NCBI RefSeq assembly: GCF_027587375.1 | Contig: NZ_JAMXIC010000027.1 | Location: 1 to 64,000 of the forward strand | Source: Arthrobacter sp. B2a2-09 | GTDB lineage: Bacteria > Actinomycetota > Actinomycetes > Actinomycetales > Micrococcaceae | DNA length: 64,000 bases | Direction: 5' to 3' | Shown: one piece after another, positions 44,480 through 53,383 of the stretch | Layout of the letters: every line of letters begins with the position of its first letter | Position numbering within the stretch: the stretch's first letter is position 1 | Notes under the pieces: model-generated | What the model was told of the DNA's origin: nothing | The model's database searches: none | The model's input: only the letters and a program-made list of their open reading frames with translations | Translations under genes and position numbers: made by a program

Positions 44480-45238
44480 ATGCCTTTTATTGACCTCAAT
44501 AGCGACGTCGGAGAATCGTTCGGCAACTGGACCATGGGCGACGACGCCGCAGTCTTCCGCTACGTGTCGAGTGCCAATGTGGCCTGCGGATTCCACGCCG
44601 GAGATCCCAGCACCATCGCCAGCACGTGCCGCGAGGCCGTCGCAGCTGGAGTAACCATCGGTGCCCACGTGGGTTATCGCGACCTTGCGGGTTTCGGGCG
44701 CCGTTTCCTCGACTGCTCCGCAACAGAACTGGCCGACGACGTTCTCTACCAACTCGGCGCTCTCCAAGCCCTGGCCCGTGCCGCCGGCTCCGAGATCAAG
44801 TACGTCAAGCCGCACGGCGCCCTCTACAACACGATCGTCCATCACGAGGTCCACGCCCAGGCAGTGGCCGACGCCGTCCATGCCTTCAGTCCCGGACTCC
44901 CACTCCTCCTCCTGCCGGGCTCCGTTGCACTCGCCAAAGCCGAAGCGAAGGGACTCCGCGGAGTAGCCGAGGCGTTCGCCGACCGCGCCTACAACGCGGA
45001 CGGCACCCTCGTATCGCGCCGCGAAGAAGGCGCCGTACTGCACGATCACGCTGCCATCACGGAGAACATGGTCCGCCTGGCAACGGAGGGCAAAATCGTG
45101 GCCCGCGAGGGTTCCATCCTTAACGTCAACGCCGAAAGCATCTGCGTCCACGGAGACACTCCCGGCGCCGTGGCCATGGCAGCCGCCGTCCGCGCGGGAC
45201 TCGAAGCCGCCGGCGTCACCGTACGGAGTTTCGCGTGA
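44480..45238 (+). CDS. pxpA: 5-oxoprolinase subunit A (LamB/YcsF family)
   Basis: 252 residues from ATG 44480. Part of the ATP-dependent enzyme opening 5-oxoproline (pyroglutamate) to glutamate. The family start DLNSDVGESFGNW and the metal/active-site stretches ANVACGFHAGDPSTI, GAHVGYRDLAGFGRR and VKPHGALYN are intact. The stop overlaps the next start as GTGA. Confidence 0.95.
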   Translation: MPFIDLNSDVGESFGNWTMGDDAAVFRYVSSANVACGFHAGDPSTIASTCREAVAAGVTIGAHVGYRDLAGFGRRFLDCSATELADDVLYQLGALQALARAAGSEIKYVKPHGALYNTIVHHEVHAQAVADAVHAFSPGLPLLLLPGSVALAKAEAKGLRGVAEAFADRAYNADGTLVSRREEGAVLHDHAAITENMVRLATEGKIVAREGSILNVNAESICVHGDTPGAVAMAAAVRAGLEAAGVTVRSFA

Positions 45239-46863
45239 GCGTCACTGGAATACGCTGGGCGGGTCCGCGTGCCCTGCTGGTGGAACTTTCCGATCTCCCT
45301 TCCGTGCTGGCGTTTCATTCCCGGCTGCTTGCCGAGCCCCTGCCCGGCCAGCTCGACGCGGTCGCCGCGGCAGCCACCGTACTGCTTAAGTTCGGCACGC
45401 ACGCCGAGGCACTCGCGGCGCGTACCGCCGTCGGGCATGTTGACCTGGGCGCGGTGCCGTGCGACGGTTCCCGCGACGTCACGATTGAAGTGGTGTACGA
45501 CGGCGAGGACCTCACCGCGGTGGGCATGCTCACCGGTCTGGGCCGGGACGGCGTCGTGGCCGCCCACACTGGCCAGCTCTGGACGGCGGCTTTCGGCGGC
45601 TTCGCCCCGGGCTTCACGTACTTGCTCGGCGAGAACCACAGCCTCGACGTGCCGCGCCGCAGCTCGCCCCGCACAGCAGTTCCGGCGGGTTCCGTGGCTC
45701 TCGGCGGGACGTTTTCCGCCGTCTATCCGCGGCAATCCCCAGGCGGCTGGCAGCTGATCGGACGTACGACGGCGGTCCTCTGGGATCTTGAGCGGGAGTC
45801 ACCGGCGCTGGTTCGTCCGGGAGATAGGGTCCGGTATGCGGCCGTCCGCGAAACCGTTGCCCTGACTCGCGTGCAGCAGCCCGTTGCCGGGGAGGTCACC
45901 GGTCCCGCCCTGGTGGTTGGCTCACCCGGTCTGCAATCGCTGATCCAGGATCTCGGCCGGCCCGGACTGGGGGACCTGGGAGTGTCCGCCGCGGGTGCCG
46001 TGGACCAGCAATCGACCCGCCAGGCCAACCGCTTGGTGGGCAACGAAGCCGGCGCGGCGGTTGTGGAAACGGTGCTGGGCGGACTCTCGGTTCAGGCCGT
46101 CGGCGACCAGGTGCTCGCTGTTGCCGGAGCGGTGGTGCCGCTGGAAATCCGCGATGCATCGGGGGCTCCAGGTCGGTGCGCCGCGATGTTCGCACCCTTC
46201 GCCCTCCTGGACGGCGAAACCCTCAGCTTGGGGGAGCCGACGCTCGGGGCCCGAAGCTACCTCGCCGTCCGCGGTGGGATTGATGTGCATCCGGTGCTCG
46301 GCAGCCGCTCAAGCGACTCGATGTCCGGAATCGGTCCCGCACCGTTGTCGGCCGGGACTCGCCTCCCGGTGGGAAGGGCGCCGCTGTTCCAGATGGTCGG
46401 CGCTCCCGAGGAATCCACGCTGCGGCTGGGAGTGGCGTCCGCGGAACTCCGCATCACCTTGGGCCCGCGGGACGACTGGTTCGTCGCCGGAGCCCTGGAT
46501 GCTCTCACGGGGGAGGACTGGATCACCACCGAGCGGTCCAACAGGATCGGTGTCAGGCTCAGGCCCGGAGGCAAACGCGCCCTCGAACGAAACCCCGGCC
46601 GCGGCGCGGGGGAGCTCCCCAGCGAAGGCGCAGTTGCCGGCGCACTCCAAGTGCCACCGAACGGGCACCCCGTCCTCTTCCTGGCCGACCACCCGGTGAC
46701 CGGCGGGTATCCGGTGATTGCCGTCGTCGTACCCGAAGACCTGCCGACGGCGGCGCAATTGCCGCCCGGCCACAGCGTGCGGTTCACGATCGTGGACCCC
46801 GCAACCCTTGAACCACTTGAACTTGCCGCTGCCGGCGTCGTCCCCGAAGGAACCCAGCCATGA
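45235..46863 (+). CDS. pxpBC: 5-oxoprolinase subunits B and C, fused
   Basis: 542 residues from GTG 45235. Residues ~1-205 match PxpB (KipI; AHS1), with AFGGFAPGFTYLLGE and RSSPRTAVPAGSVALGG. Residues ~220-530 match PxpC (KipA; AHS2), with PGLQSLIQDLGRPGLGDLGV, GAVDQQSTRQANRLVGN and DHPVTGGYPVIAVV. In E. coli and Bacillus the two are separate genes. Coupled to pxpA and to the biotin carboxylase by overlapping stop/start codons. Confidence 0.93.
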   Translation: MSVTGIRWAGPRALLVELSDLPSVLAFHSRLLAEPLPGQLDAVAAAATVLLKFGTHAEALAARTAVGHVDLGAVPCDGSRDVTIEVVYDGEDLTAVGMLTGLGRDGVVAAHTGQLWTAAFGGFAPGFTYLLGENHSLDVPRRSSPRTAVPAGSVALGGTFSAVYPRQSPGGWQLIGRTTAVLWDLERESPALVRPGDRVRYAAVRETVALTRVQQPVAGEVTGPALVVGSPGLQSLIQDLGRPGLGDLGVSAAGAVDQQSTRQANRLVGNEAGAAVVETVLGGLSVQAVGDQVLAVAGAVVPLEIRDASGAPGRCAAMFAPFALLDGETLSLGEPTLGARSYLAVRGGIDVHPVLGSRSSDSMSGIGPAPLSAGTRLPVGRAPLFQMVGAPEESTLRLGVASAELRITLGPRDDWFVAGALDALTGEDWITTERSNRIGVRLRPGGKRALERNPGRGAGELPSEGAVAGALQVPPNGHPVLFLADHPVTGGYPVIAVVVPEDLPTAAQLPPGHSVRFTIVDPATLEPLELAAAGVVPEGTQP

Positions 46864-48593
46864 AAAAGGTCCTGATCGCCAACCGCGGCGAGATCGCCGT
46901 GCGGATTGCCCGCGCATGCTCCGATGAGGGCTTGGAGTCCGTTGCCGTGTACTCGGACCCCGACGCCGATTCCCTCCACGTGCGGTTTGCTGACGAGGCC
47001 TACGCGCTGGGCGGTTCCAGCGGCGCCGAGACGTACTTGGACATCGCCAAACTGATCGATGTCGCCCGCCGCGCCGGTGCCGACGCCGTGCACCCCGGAT
47101 ATGGCTTCTTGTCCGAGAACGCCGACTTCGCGCAGGCCGTGATCGACGCAGGCCTTACATGGATCGGCCCTGCGCCCCAGTCGATCAGGGAGCTAGGAAA
47201 CAAGGTGACGGCCCGCGAGATCGCCGTCCGCGCCGGGGCTCCCCTTGTTCCTGGCAGCGACGGTCCCGTGGCCAACGCCGCTGAAGTCCTTGCTTTCGCC
47301 CTGGAATACGGTATGCCGGTAGCCATCAAGGCTGCTTTTGGCGGAGGAGGCCGCGGGCTCAAGATTGCGCGGCGCCTGGAGGACATCGAGGACGCGTTCG
47401 AATCGGCCGTACGTGAATCCAAGGCGGCCTTCGGACGCGACGAATGCTTCGTGGAGCGCTTCCTGGACCAGCCGCGGCACGTCGAGGCGCAGGTCCTGGC
47501 CGATATGCACGGCAACGTTGTGGTCCTCGGAACCCGCGATTGCTCCCTGCAGCGTCGGAACCAGAAGCTCGTGGAAGAAGCCCCCGCTCCCTTCCTGAGC
47601 CCTGAACAGCGCACGCTCATCCACCAATCGGCCAAGGCCATTTGCCGCGAGGCCGGATACTACGGTGCAGGAACCGTCGAATACCTTGTGGCTGTGGACG
47701 GCACCATCTCCTTCCTGGAGGTCAACACGCGGCTGCAGGTGGAGCATCCCGTCACCGAGGAAACGTCCGGGGTGGACCTGGTCCGCGAACAATTCCGGAT
47801 CGCCGCAGGCGGCATCCTCTCCCTGACGGAAGACCCCGAGCCCAAAGGACACGCCTTCGAGTTCCGCCTCAACGCCGAGGATCCCGCGCGCGGCTTCCTG
47901 CCGAGCCCGGGCACGGTAGAGGTCTTCGAAGCCCCCACAGGGCCGGGCATCCGCGTGGACTCGGGGGTTCGCTCCGGATCAGTGGTTCCCGGGGAATATG
48001 ATTCCCTCCTGGCCAAGCTGATCGTCCGGGGCGAGGACCGGCAGCAGGCCCTGCGCCGCGCCCGGGCTGCGCTGGACGAGATGCGGATCAAGGGTTTGCC
48101 CACAGTGCTTCCCTTCCATCGGGCCGTGGTCCGCCACGAGGCCTTCACTTCGGAGGACAAGCTGGGCGTCTACACCACGTGGATCGAGACCGAGTTCGCC
48201 GAAGAGCTGGCCGGGTCTCCGGAGATCGCCCGTGGGGCCCCCGGTTCCGAACGCAGCACGTTCACGGTGGAGCTGGATGGCAAGGCGGTGCAGCTTGGGC
48301 TCCCCGTTCGCCTGTTCGAAGCGCTGATGAGTGGCGGTGGCGGTTCCGTCGCAGCTGTCCCGGCGCCGGTTGTGGCCGACGACTCCGGACTGGCCTCCCC
48401 GATGTCCGGCTCGTTGGTGAAGTGGCTGGTTGACGACGGTGCTGCCGTGGAAGTCGGGCAGCCCGTGGCCGTGTTGGAGGCCATGAAGATGGAAACCATC
48501 GTTCCGGCCCACCGTTCAGGCACTGTGGCAAGGGGTCCGCAAGGGCCGGGCACCGCCGTCGGGCGCGGAGAGGTGATCGCGAGCATCGGCTGA
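46860..48593 (+). CDS. Biotin carboxylase with BCCP domain (acyl-CoA carboxylase alpha type)
   Basis: 577 residues from ATG 46860. Biotin carboxylase domains fill residues ~1-450: KKVLIANRGEIAVRIARACS, ATP-grasp GGGGRGLKIAR, and EVNTRLQVEHPVTEETSG. The C-terminal biotinyl domain has the attachment Lys in VLEAMKMETIV near residue 543. No carboxyltransferase gene is beside it. Similar carboxylases are found with pxpABC homologues, where the assembly recalls urea amidolyase; whether it acts in 5-oxoproline or another amide pathway is unknown. Confidence 0.92.
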   Translation: MKKVLIANRGEIAVRIARACSDEGLESVAVYSDPDADSLHVRFADEAYALGGSSGAETYLDIAKLIDVARRAGADAVHPGYGFLSENADFAQAVIDAGLTWIGPAPQSIRELGNKVTAREIAVRAGAPLVPGSDGPVANAAEVLAFALEYGMPVAIKAAFGGGGRGLKIARRLEDIEDAFESAVRESKAAFGRDECFVERFLDQPRHVEAQVLADMHGNVVVLGTRDCSLQRRNQKLVEEAPAPFLSPEQRTLIHQSAKAICREAGYYGAGTVEYLVAVDGTISFLEVNTRLQVEHPVTEETSGVDLVREQFRIAAGGILSLTEDPEPKGHAFEFRLNAEDPARGFLPSPGTVEVFEAPTGPGIRVDSGVRSGSVVPGEYDSLLAKLIVRGEDRQQALRRARAALDEMRIKGLPTVLPFHRAVVRHEAFTSEDKLGVYTTWIETEFAEELAGSPEIARGAPGSERSTFTVELDGKAVQLGLPVRLFEALMSGGGGSVAAVPAPVVADDSGLASPMSGSLVKWLVDDGAAVEVGQPVAVLEAMKMETIVPAHRSGTVARGPQGPGTAVGRGEVIASIG

Positions 48594-48627
48594 GCTCCGT
48601 GGGCCAGCTGTTCGGTAGATTTGGGGC

Positions 48628-49314
48628 ATGCCCATGAACGCTGCGCTTCAAGGAATCGCCGACGCCGGCCACGCCACCCACGCCCATACGGGAGCGTGGG
48701 TTGCCGCCCAGCTTCGCCAGCGCATCTCCGATGGCTTGTTGCCGCCCGGCACGAAGCTCTCCGAGCAAACCTTGTCCGAGGCCCTCGGCGTTTCCCGGAA
48801 CACCCTGCGGGAGGCCTTTACCGTCCTGGCCGGCGAATCCGTGGTCCAGCGCATCCCCAACCGCGGTGTGTTCGTGGCCGCCCCCGGAGCCGACGACGTC
48901 CGCGAAATCTACCGGGTGCGCCGCCTGATCGAGCCGGCTGCCGTGTTGTGGGGTGATGTCCCGGCTGGAGCCCTGGACGCCATGGACGTCATCGTCGACA
49001 AAGCCCGGGCTGCCCGCGCGGAGGGATCGGTGGCCGGCATGGCGGATGCCAACCAGGAGCTGCACAAGGCCCTGGTGTCGTTGTCCGGAAGCGCCTCCCT
49101 GGACGCATTGATGGAGAAGGTGCTGGCCGAGATGCGATTGGTCTTTCACGCCATGGCCACCACTCCCGACTTCCACGGCCATTACGTGGAACGCAACGCC
49201 GCCTTGGTTGCCCAGATCCGTAACGGACAGCGCGAAGAGGCCGCAGCCGAGTTGCGCCGCTACCTCGACGGTGCCGAACACGAACTCCTGATTCACATCG
49301 GGGCAATTCCGTAG
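48628..49314 (+). CDS. GntR-family (FadR-type) transcriptional regulator
   Basis: 228 residues; ATG 48628 or ATG 48634. Winged helix at residues ~20-80 (RQRISDGLLPPGTKLSEQTL and SEALGVSRNTLREAFTVLAG), then an all-helical FCD ligand domain ending LRRYLDGAEHELLIH. Lies 34 bases after the carboxylase and likely controls the pxp operon through the palindrome at 44411. Confidence 0.92.
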   Translation: MPMNAALQGIADAGHATHAHTGAWVAAQLRQRISDGLLPPGTKLSEQTLSEALGVSRNTLREAFTVLAGESVVQRIPNRGVFVAAPGADDVREIYRVRRLIEPAAVLWGDVPAGALDAMDVIVDKARAARAEGSVAGMADANQELHKALVSLSGSASLDALMEKVLAEMRLVFHAMATTPDFHGHYVERNAALVAQIRNGQREEAAAELRRYLDGAEHELLIHIGAIP

Positions 49315-49359
49315 GCGCCTCCGCCACCACACAGTGCGACCACGCCGAGCGCGATCCAG

Positions 49360-49977
49360 TTACGGTGCAGAAGCGCCCGCCGCTGCTTCGGCTTCGGCCA
49401 TCGCCACATCCAACCGCTCGACGGCGCGGGGATAGTCCGTCCCGGCAGTGACGCGGCAGCGCTGGGCTTCCTGCAACGCACGGACCAAGGCGGCGGTTTG
49501 CGGAACGTTGACGTCGCTCATGCCGGGGAAGTCGATGCCCTTGGCAGGATCCAGTTCATACCTTTGCCAACGAGCCAGGAGGGCGTCGTGACGGGCTGCC
49601 GCTTCCGTGAAACCGCTGCGGTTTTGACGCTTCTGCTCCAGTTTCCGGCCGAGGGCAAATGCGGCAACAGCGGCACCTATGCCGAGGAAGAGCATCAAGA
49701 GCCCGACGACGGGCGAGGCCAGCGCGGGGATGACCACCGCGGGGACAATCACCACGAGTCCGGCGAAGATGTTCCAGAAGGTCGCGTCCGGCTCTTTGAC
49801 CAGGTCCCGATCGCGGTGGCCGAGGGGCCCGGCCAAGGCGACACGTCCGCCGTCGGGGGCTCCGTGGAAGACGGCTTTCCGGACGACGTTGACCGTAAAG
49901 GCCACCGCGCACATGAGCAAAATCGCCCACAGCCCGATCTCCCAGACCGTCAGCTGGATTCCAGTTGTGGCGGGCAA
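49360..49977 (-). CDS. Uncharacterised membrane protein
   Basis: 205 residues if read from TTG 49977, which has GGAGGT 7 bases upstream; the frame is open to 50013. One membrane segment near residues 14-36 (IGLWAILLMCAVAFTVNVV), a cytosolic loop with HRDRDLVKEPDATFWN, a pair of segments near 87-130, and a charged helical C-terminal half with RHDALLARWQRYELDPAKG, ending Ala/Glu-rich. Similar proteins are widespread in Micrococcales. No function known to me. Confidence 0.75.
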   Translation of the reverse strand: MPATTGIQLTVWEIGLWAILLMCAVAFTVNVVRKAVFHGAPDGGRVALAGPLGHRDRDLVKEPDATFWNIFAGLVVIVPAVVIPALASPVVGLLMLFLGIGAAVAAFALGRKLEQKRQNRSGFTEAAARHDALLARWQRYELDPAKGIDFPGMSDVNVPQTAALVRALQEAQRCRVTAGTDYPRAVERLDVAMAEAEAAAGASAP

Positions 49978-50068
49978 TCGGACCACCTCCAAGCGAATGC
50001 GCACCGCTTTCAAATTCAGTATGCGCCGAGGAAGCCTCGGAGGCGAGAGCCCGATTTGCAGGTAAATG

Positions 50069-50112
50069 CAGGAAGGCAGAGCACCCTGGCTGGGGTGACC
50101 TGCCTTCCTGCG
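50069..50112 (-). terminator. Hairpin after the DUF5997 gene
   Basis: GCAGGAAGGCAG (50069-50080) and CTGCCTTCCTGC (50101-50112) form a perfect 12-bp stem, with a second inner stem CACCC/GGGTG. It lies 17 bases past the stop; no T-run follows. Confidence 0.6.
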
Positions 50113-50128
50113 GAAGTCCGGTTGGAGC

Positions 50129-50578
50129 TTAAGCGTGGTCCCGTTTGGATGCCTTGGGTGCGTCCCGCTTGGCGGAGGCGTTGGACTTGGCTTCCTTCGT
50201 AGCTTCCTTTTTGGCAGCGTCTTCCTTGATGCGCTTAGCCTCGGAGCGTACGGCTGCGTGCGTGGCGCGCTCGACGACGAGCCACTGCGGGGGAGCTGCC
50301 AGCAGTTCGGTGATTTCCGCCGTCGTGAGGGCCTCGGTGATGCCGCCGCGGGCGAGGCCGCTGATGGAGATATTCAGCTTCTGTGCCACCACGGGACGCG
50401 GGTGCGGACCCGTCCGGCGGAGCTCGGCGAGCCACTCCGGGGTGTTGGCCTGGAGCTCGGCGAAATCGGCGCGGGTGATTTCCGAATCCTGGAACTCCTG
50501 GGGTGTTGCAGGCAGGTAGATGCCAAGTTTCTTGGCAACGGTGGCCGGCTTCATGGACTGGGAGTTTGCAGAGGTCAT
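50129..50578 (-). CDS. DUF5997 family protein
   Basis: 149 residues from ATG 50578. The core MKPATVAKKLGIYLPATPQE to about residue 105, with TPEWLAELRRTGPHPRPVVA, defines DUF5997, an actinobacterial family of unknown function with a helical, possibly DNA-binding look. The last ~35 residues are Lys/Ala-rich (KKEATKEAKSNASAKRD) and presumably disordered. In other actinobacteria it often neighbours a LysR-type effector-domain gene; here modBC lies between them. Confidence 0.85.
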   Translation of the reverse strand: MTSANSQSMKPATVAKKLGIYLPATPQEFQDSEITRADFAELQANTPEWLAELRRTGPHPRPVVAQKLNISISGLARGGITEALTTAEITELLAAPPQWLVVERATHAAVRSEAKRIKEDAAKKEATKEAKSNASAKRDAPKASKRDHA

Positions 50579-50711
50579 GGTTCAAGGGTATCCGCCGCCG
50601 CAGGGAAGTGGCACAGACGCTGTTCTAGGATGAATCCATGCCGCACATAAGAGTCGCCGGGGCCGCCCGGAAAGTCCTGGTGACGCAAGCCTCGGCGTAC
50701 CGTAGGCGTTG

Positions 50712-51515
50712 ATGAACTTCAGCGGGATTCCACGGTGGGTCTATGGCCTTGCGGTAGTGGGCGGCTTGTTCGTCCTCTTGCCGCTGGCTGCCATGGTCGC
50801 AAAGGTCAATTGGGGGCAGTTCATCCCGCTGGTGACTTCCGATTCCTCGCTCACGGCGTTGGGGCTCAGCCTCCGTACCTCCGCCGCGAGCACCGCCCTC
50901 TGCGTCGTCTTGGGCATCCCCCTTGCGCTTGTGCTTGCCCGCCGGCCCTTCCGCGGGCAGCGGCTCCTCCGTGCCTTCGTCCTCCTGCCCTTGGTATTGC
51001 CTCCGGTGGTGGGCGGTATTGCGCTGCTCTACACGTTCGGGCGGCAGGGTCTTCTGGGCAAAAGCCTTGAGCTCGCGGGCATCCAGATCGCCTTTTCGAC
51101 GACGGCGGTGGTCCTGGCCCAGACTTTCGTCGCCCTGCCGTTCCTAGTGGTCAGCCTTGAAGGCGCTTTGCGGACGGCCGGCAACCGTTACGAAGCTGTT
51201 GCCGCGACGCTCGGCGCCCGCCCCACCACCATCCTGCGGCGTGTGACCGTACCTATGGTCCTCCCCGGGCTCGCGTCCGGGGCGGTGTTGTCCTTTGCCC
51301 GCAGCCTGGGCGAATTCGGGGCAACGCTGACCTTCGCAGGGAGCTTGCAGGGTGTCACTCGGACCCTGCCGTTGGAGATCTACCTGCAGCGCGAGACCGA
51401 CGCGGACGCCGCCGTCGCCCTTTCGCTGGTTCTCGTCGCTGTGGCGGTAATCGTCGTCGGGCTGTCTTACCGGCGTCCGCGCCGCGCGGACATTCCTGCG
51501 GAGGCGGCCGCGTGA
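50712..51515 (+). CDS. modB: Molybdate-type ABC transporter permease
   Basis: 267 residues from ATG 50712. Five or six membrane segments; the permease EAA-like loop is in NRYEAVAATLGARPTTILRRVTVP near residues 160-182 and SFARSLGEFGATLTFAGSLQ, the ModB/CysT hallmark, follows. No clear ribosome site. The periplasmic binding-protein gene modA, normally just upstream, is missing. Stop overlaps modC as GTGA. Confidence 0.88.
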   Translation: MNFSGIPRWVYGLAVVGGLFVLLPLAAMVAKVNWGQFIPLVTSDSSLTALGLSLRTSAASTALCVVLGIPLALVLARRPFRGQRLLRAFVLLPLVLPPVVGGIALLYTFGRQGLLGKSLELAGIQIAFSTTAVVLAQTFVALPFLVVSLEGALRTAGNRYEAVAATLGARPTTILRRVTVPMVLPGLASGAVLSFARSLGEFGATLTFAGSLQGVTRTLPLEIYLQRETDADAAVALSLVLVAVAVIVVGLSYRRPRRADIPAEAAA

Positions 51516-52576
51516 GTTTCCACATCGACGCCACCGTCCGGGCCCGCAACCTGGACGTGTCATTGAGCCTTGGACAAGCGGAAACCGTGGCGATCCTCGG
51601 ACCCAACGGGGCCGGAAAGTCGACGCTTCTTTCCGTGGCGGCGGGACTCTTGCGGCCCGACGCCGGCTCTGCGCGCCTGGGTGAGCAGGTCCTGTTCAAC
51701 CTCGACGGCGGCAGCCGGGTATGGACCCCTCCGCATCTTCGCGGTACGGCGCTGTTGGCCCAGGAACCGTTGCTTTTCCCGCACCTGAGCGTCCTGGACA
51801 ACGTGGCTTTCGGCCCGCGCAGCGCAGGCGCTTCCCGGGCGGAATCACGTGAAACTGCGCGGCACTGGCTTGCCGAAGTCGACGTGATGGAGTTCGCCGG
51901 GCGGAAGCCCGGGCAGTTGTCCGGGGGACAAGCCCAGCGTGTTGCGGTGGCCCGTGCGCTGGCGGCCAGTCCCGAGTTGCTGCTCCTTGACGAGCCGATG
52001 TCCGCCCTGGACATCCACGCCGCTCCGCACTTGCGCCGGCTCCTCAAACGCGTCCTGTCCGGGCGTCGCGCCCTGATCATTACCCACGACGTCCTGGACG
52101 CCCTCATGCTCGCGGACCGCGTGATCGTCATGGAAAGGGGCAGGATTGTGGAGGAGGGCGCCACCCGTGAGGTCTTCAGGCGTCCACGAAGCCAATTCGC
52201 CGCGGGCCTGGCCGGGGTGAACCTCATGGCGGGCACAGTCACGGAGGACGGACTCAGGACGTTCGTTACCGCCGAGCTTCCCAGCCTGCATGTCGCGGGA
52301 CACCTCGATGACGAAGCGGAACCGGGCCAGCCCGGCGTCGCCGCCTTCCCGCCGTCGGCCGTTTCCATCTTCCTGGACGCCGCCCACGGCAGCCCGCGCA
52401 ACTCTTTCCCGGTTGCAATCACGGATCTTGAACCGCATGGGGACCACATCAGGGTCCGGGCCGGCGATTTGGCAGCGGACATCACGCCCTCTGCGTCCGC
52501 CGAGCTGGGACTGGAACCCGGCTCGCGCGTCCACTTTGTGGTCAAGGCCACGGCGGTCCAGGTGTACGCGGCGTAG
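51512..52576 (+). CDS. modC: Molybdate-type ABC transporter ATPase
   Basis: 354 residues from GTG 51512. ABC domain with Walker A GPNGAGKSTLLSVAAGL near residue 30, signature LSGGQAQRVAVARAL and Walker B ELLLLDEPMSALDIHAA. The C-terminal part carries a TOBE-type molybdate-binding domain (AITDLEPHGDHIRVRAGDLA), which supports molybdate or tungstate as substrate. Confidence 0.9.
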   Translation: MSFHIDATVRARNLDVSLSLGQAETVAILGPNGAGKSTLLSVAAGLLRPDAGSARLGEQVLFNLDGGSRVWTPPHLRGTALLAQEPLLFPHLSVLDNVAFGPRSAGASRAESRETARHWLAEVDVMEFAGRKPGQLSGGQAQRVAVARALAASPELLLLDEPMSALDIHAAPHLRRLLKRVLSGRRALIITHDVLDALMLADRVIVMERGRIVEEGATREVFRRPRSQFAAGLAGVNLMAGTVTEDGLRTFVTAELPSLHVAGHLDDEAEPGQPGVAAFPPSAVSIFLDAAHGSPRNSFPVAITDLEPHGDHIRVRAGDLAADITPSASAELGLEPGSRVHFVVKATAVQVYAA

Positions 52577-52624
52577 CTTTGGCCGGCGCTACGTTGGCTA
52601 CCGCGTGCGCGGTACTGTGAACTG

Positions 52625-53380
52625 GTGCCATCCGATCAAGAATCCGTGCCCACCGTCGGCGTCCCCGACGCTTCCGACGCTGAAACAAGCGGCCCCCAGG
52701 GGCTTACTTTCGCTTACGTCGCCGGCGTGACGCCCGGGAAATGGATCCGGCGCTGGGAAGAGCGCATGCCCGATGTTCCGCTGCACTCGTTCATGTCCGA
52801 CGACGGCGCGCAGTTGGAGGTTCTGCGCGATGGTTCGGCGGATCTCAGCTTTGTGCGCTTGCCAGTGGATCGCGATGGACTCCACGTCATTCCGCTCTAC
52901 GAAGAGCAGCCCATGGTGGTGGCCCCGAAAGGACACGAAATCTCGGTGTTCGAAGAGGTGGCGCTGGCGGATCTCGCGGAGGAGAACTTCCTGGATGTCG
53001 CCGAGATGGGCGGGCCGGAGATGGCCATGCAGGTGGTGGCCTCGGGTGCCGGTCTCGTGATCCTGCCGATGTCCGTGGCCCGGCATTTCAACGTCAAGGA
53101 CACAGTGGCCCGTCGCCTGACCGGGGCCGAAGGTACGCAGATCGCCCTTGCCTGGCCGAGTGACTCCACCAGCGAGGTCATCGAGGAATTCATTGGCATT
53201 GTCCGTGGCCGGACCGCGCAGAGCTCGCGGCAGCCTTCGGCGCAGCTAGAGAAGCCTAAGAAGGCGCCCAAGCCGGACCGGCGCGGCACCGGCGCCAAAA
53301 AGCCAGCGGTGGCCCAGCGCTATGCGCCGAACCCGGACAAGGGCCGGGGCAAGGGCTCCCGCAAGAAAGGAAAGCGCTAG
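52625..53380 (+). CDS. LysR-type effector-binding domain protein without helix-turn-helix
   Basis: 251 residues from GTG 52625. Residues ~25-200 resemble a LysR substrate-binding domain (LTFAYVAGVTPGKWIRRWEE, LEVLRDGSADLSFVRLP, VVASGAGLVILPMSVARHFN), but no N-terminal winged helix is present. The last ~50 residues are strongly basic (KKAPKPDRRGTGAKKP and KGRGKGSRKKGKR) and could bind nucleic acid. Such proteins occur near DUF5997 genes in actinobacteria. Role unknown. Confidence 0.8.
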   Translation: MPSDQESVPTVGVPDASDAETSGPQGLTFAYVAGVTPGKWIRRWEERMPDVPLHSFMSDDGAQLEVLRDGSADLSFVRLPVDRDGLHVIPLYEEQPMVVAPKGHEISVFEEVALADLAEENFLDVAEMGGPEMAMQVVASGAGLVILPMSVARHFNVKDTVARRLTGAEGTQIALAWPSDSTSEVIEEFIGIVRGRTAQSSRQPSAQLEKPKKAPKPDRRGTGAKKPAVAQRYAPNPDKGRGKGSRKKGKR

Positions 53381-53383
53381 GCC

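Noticed and set aside
50638..50711. 24-codon open frame before modB, possible modA remnant
   Set aside because: Too short and with no recognisable similarity to a binding protein.
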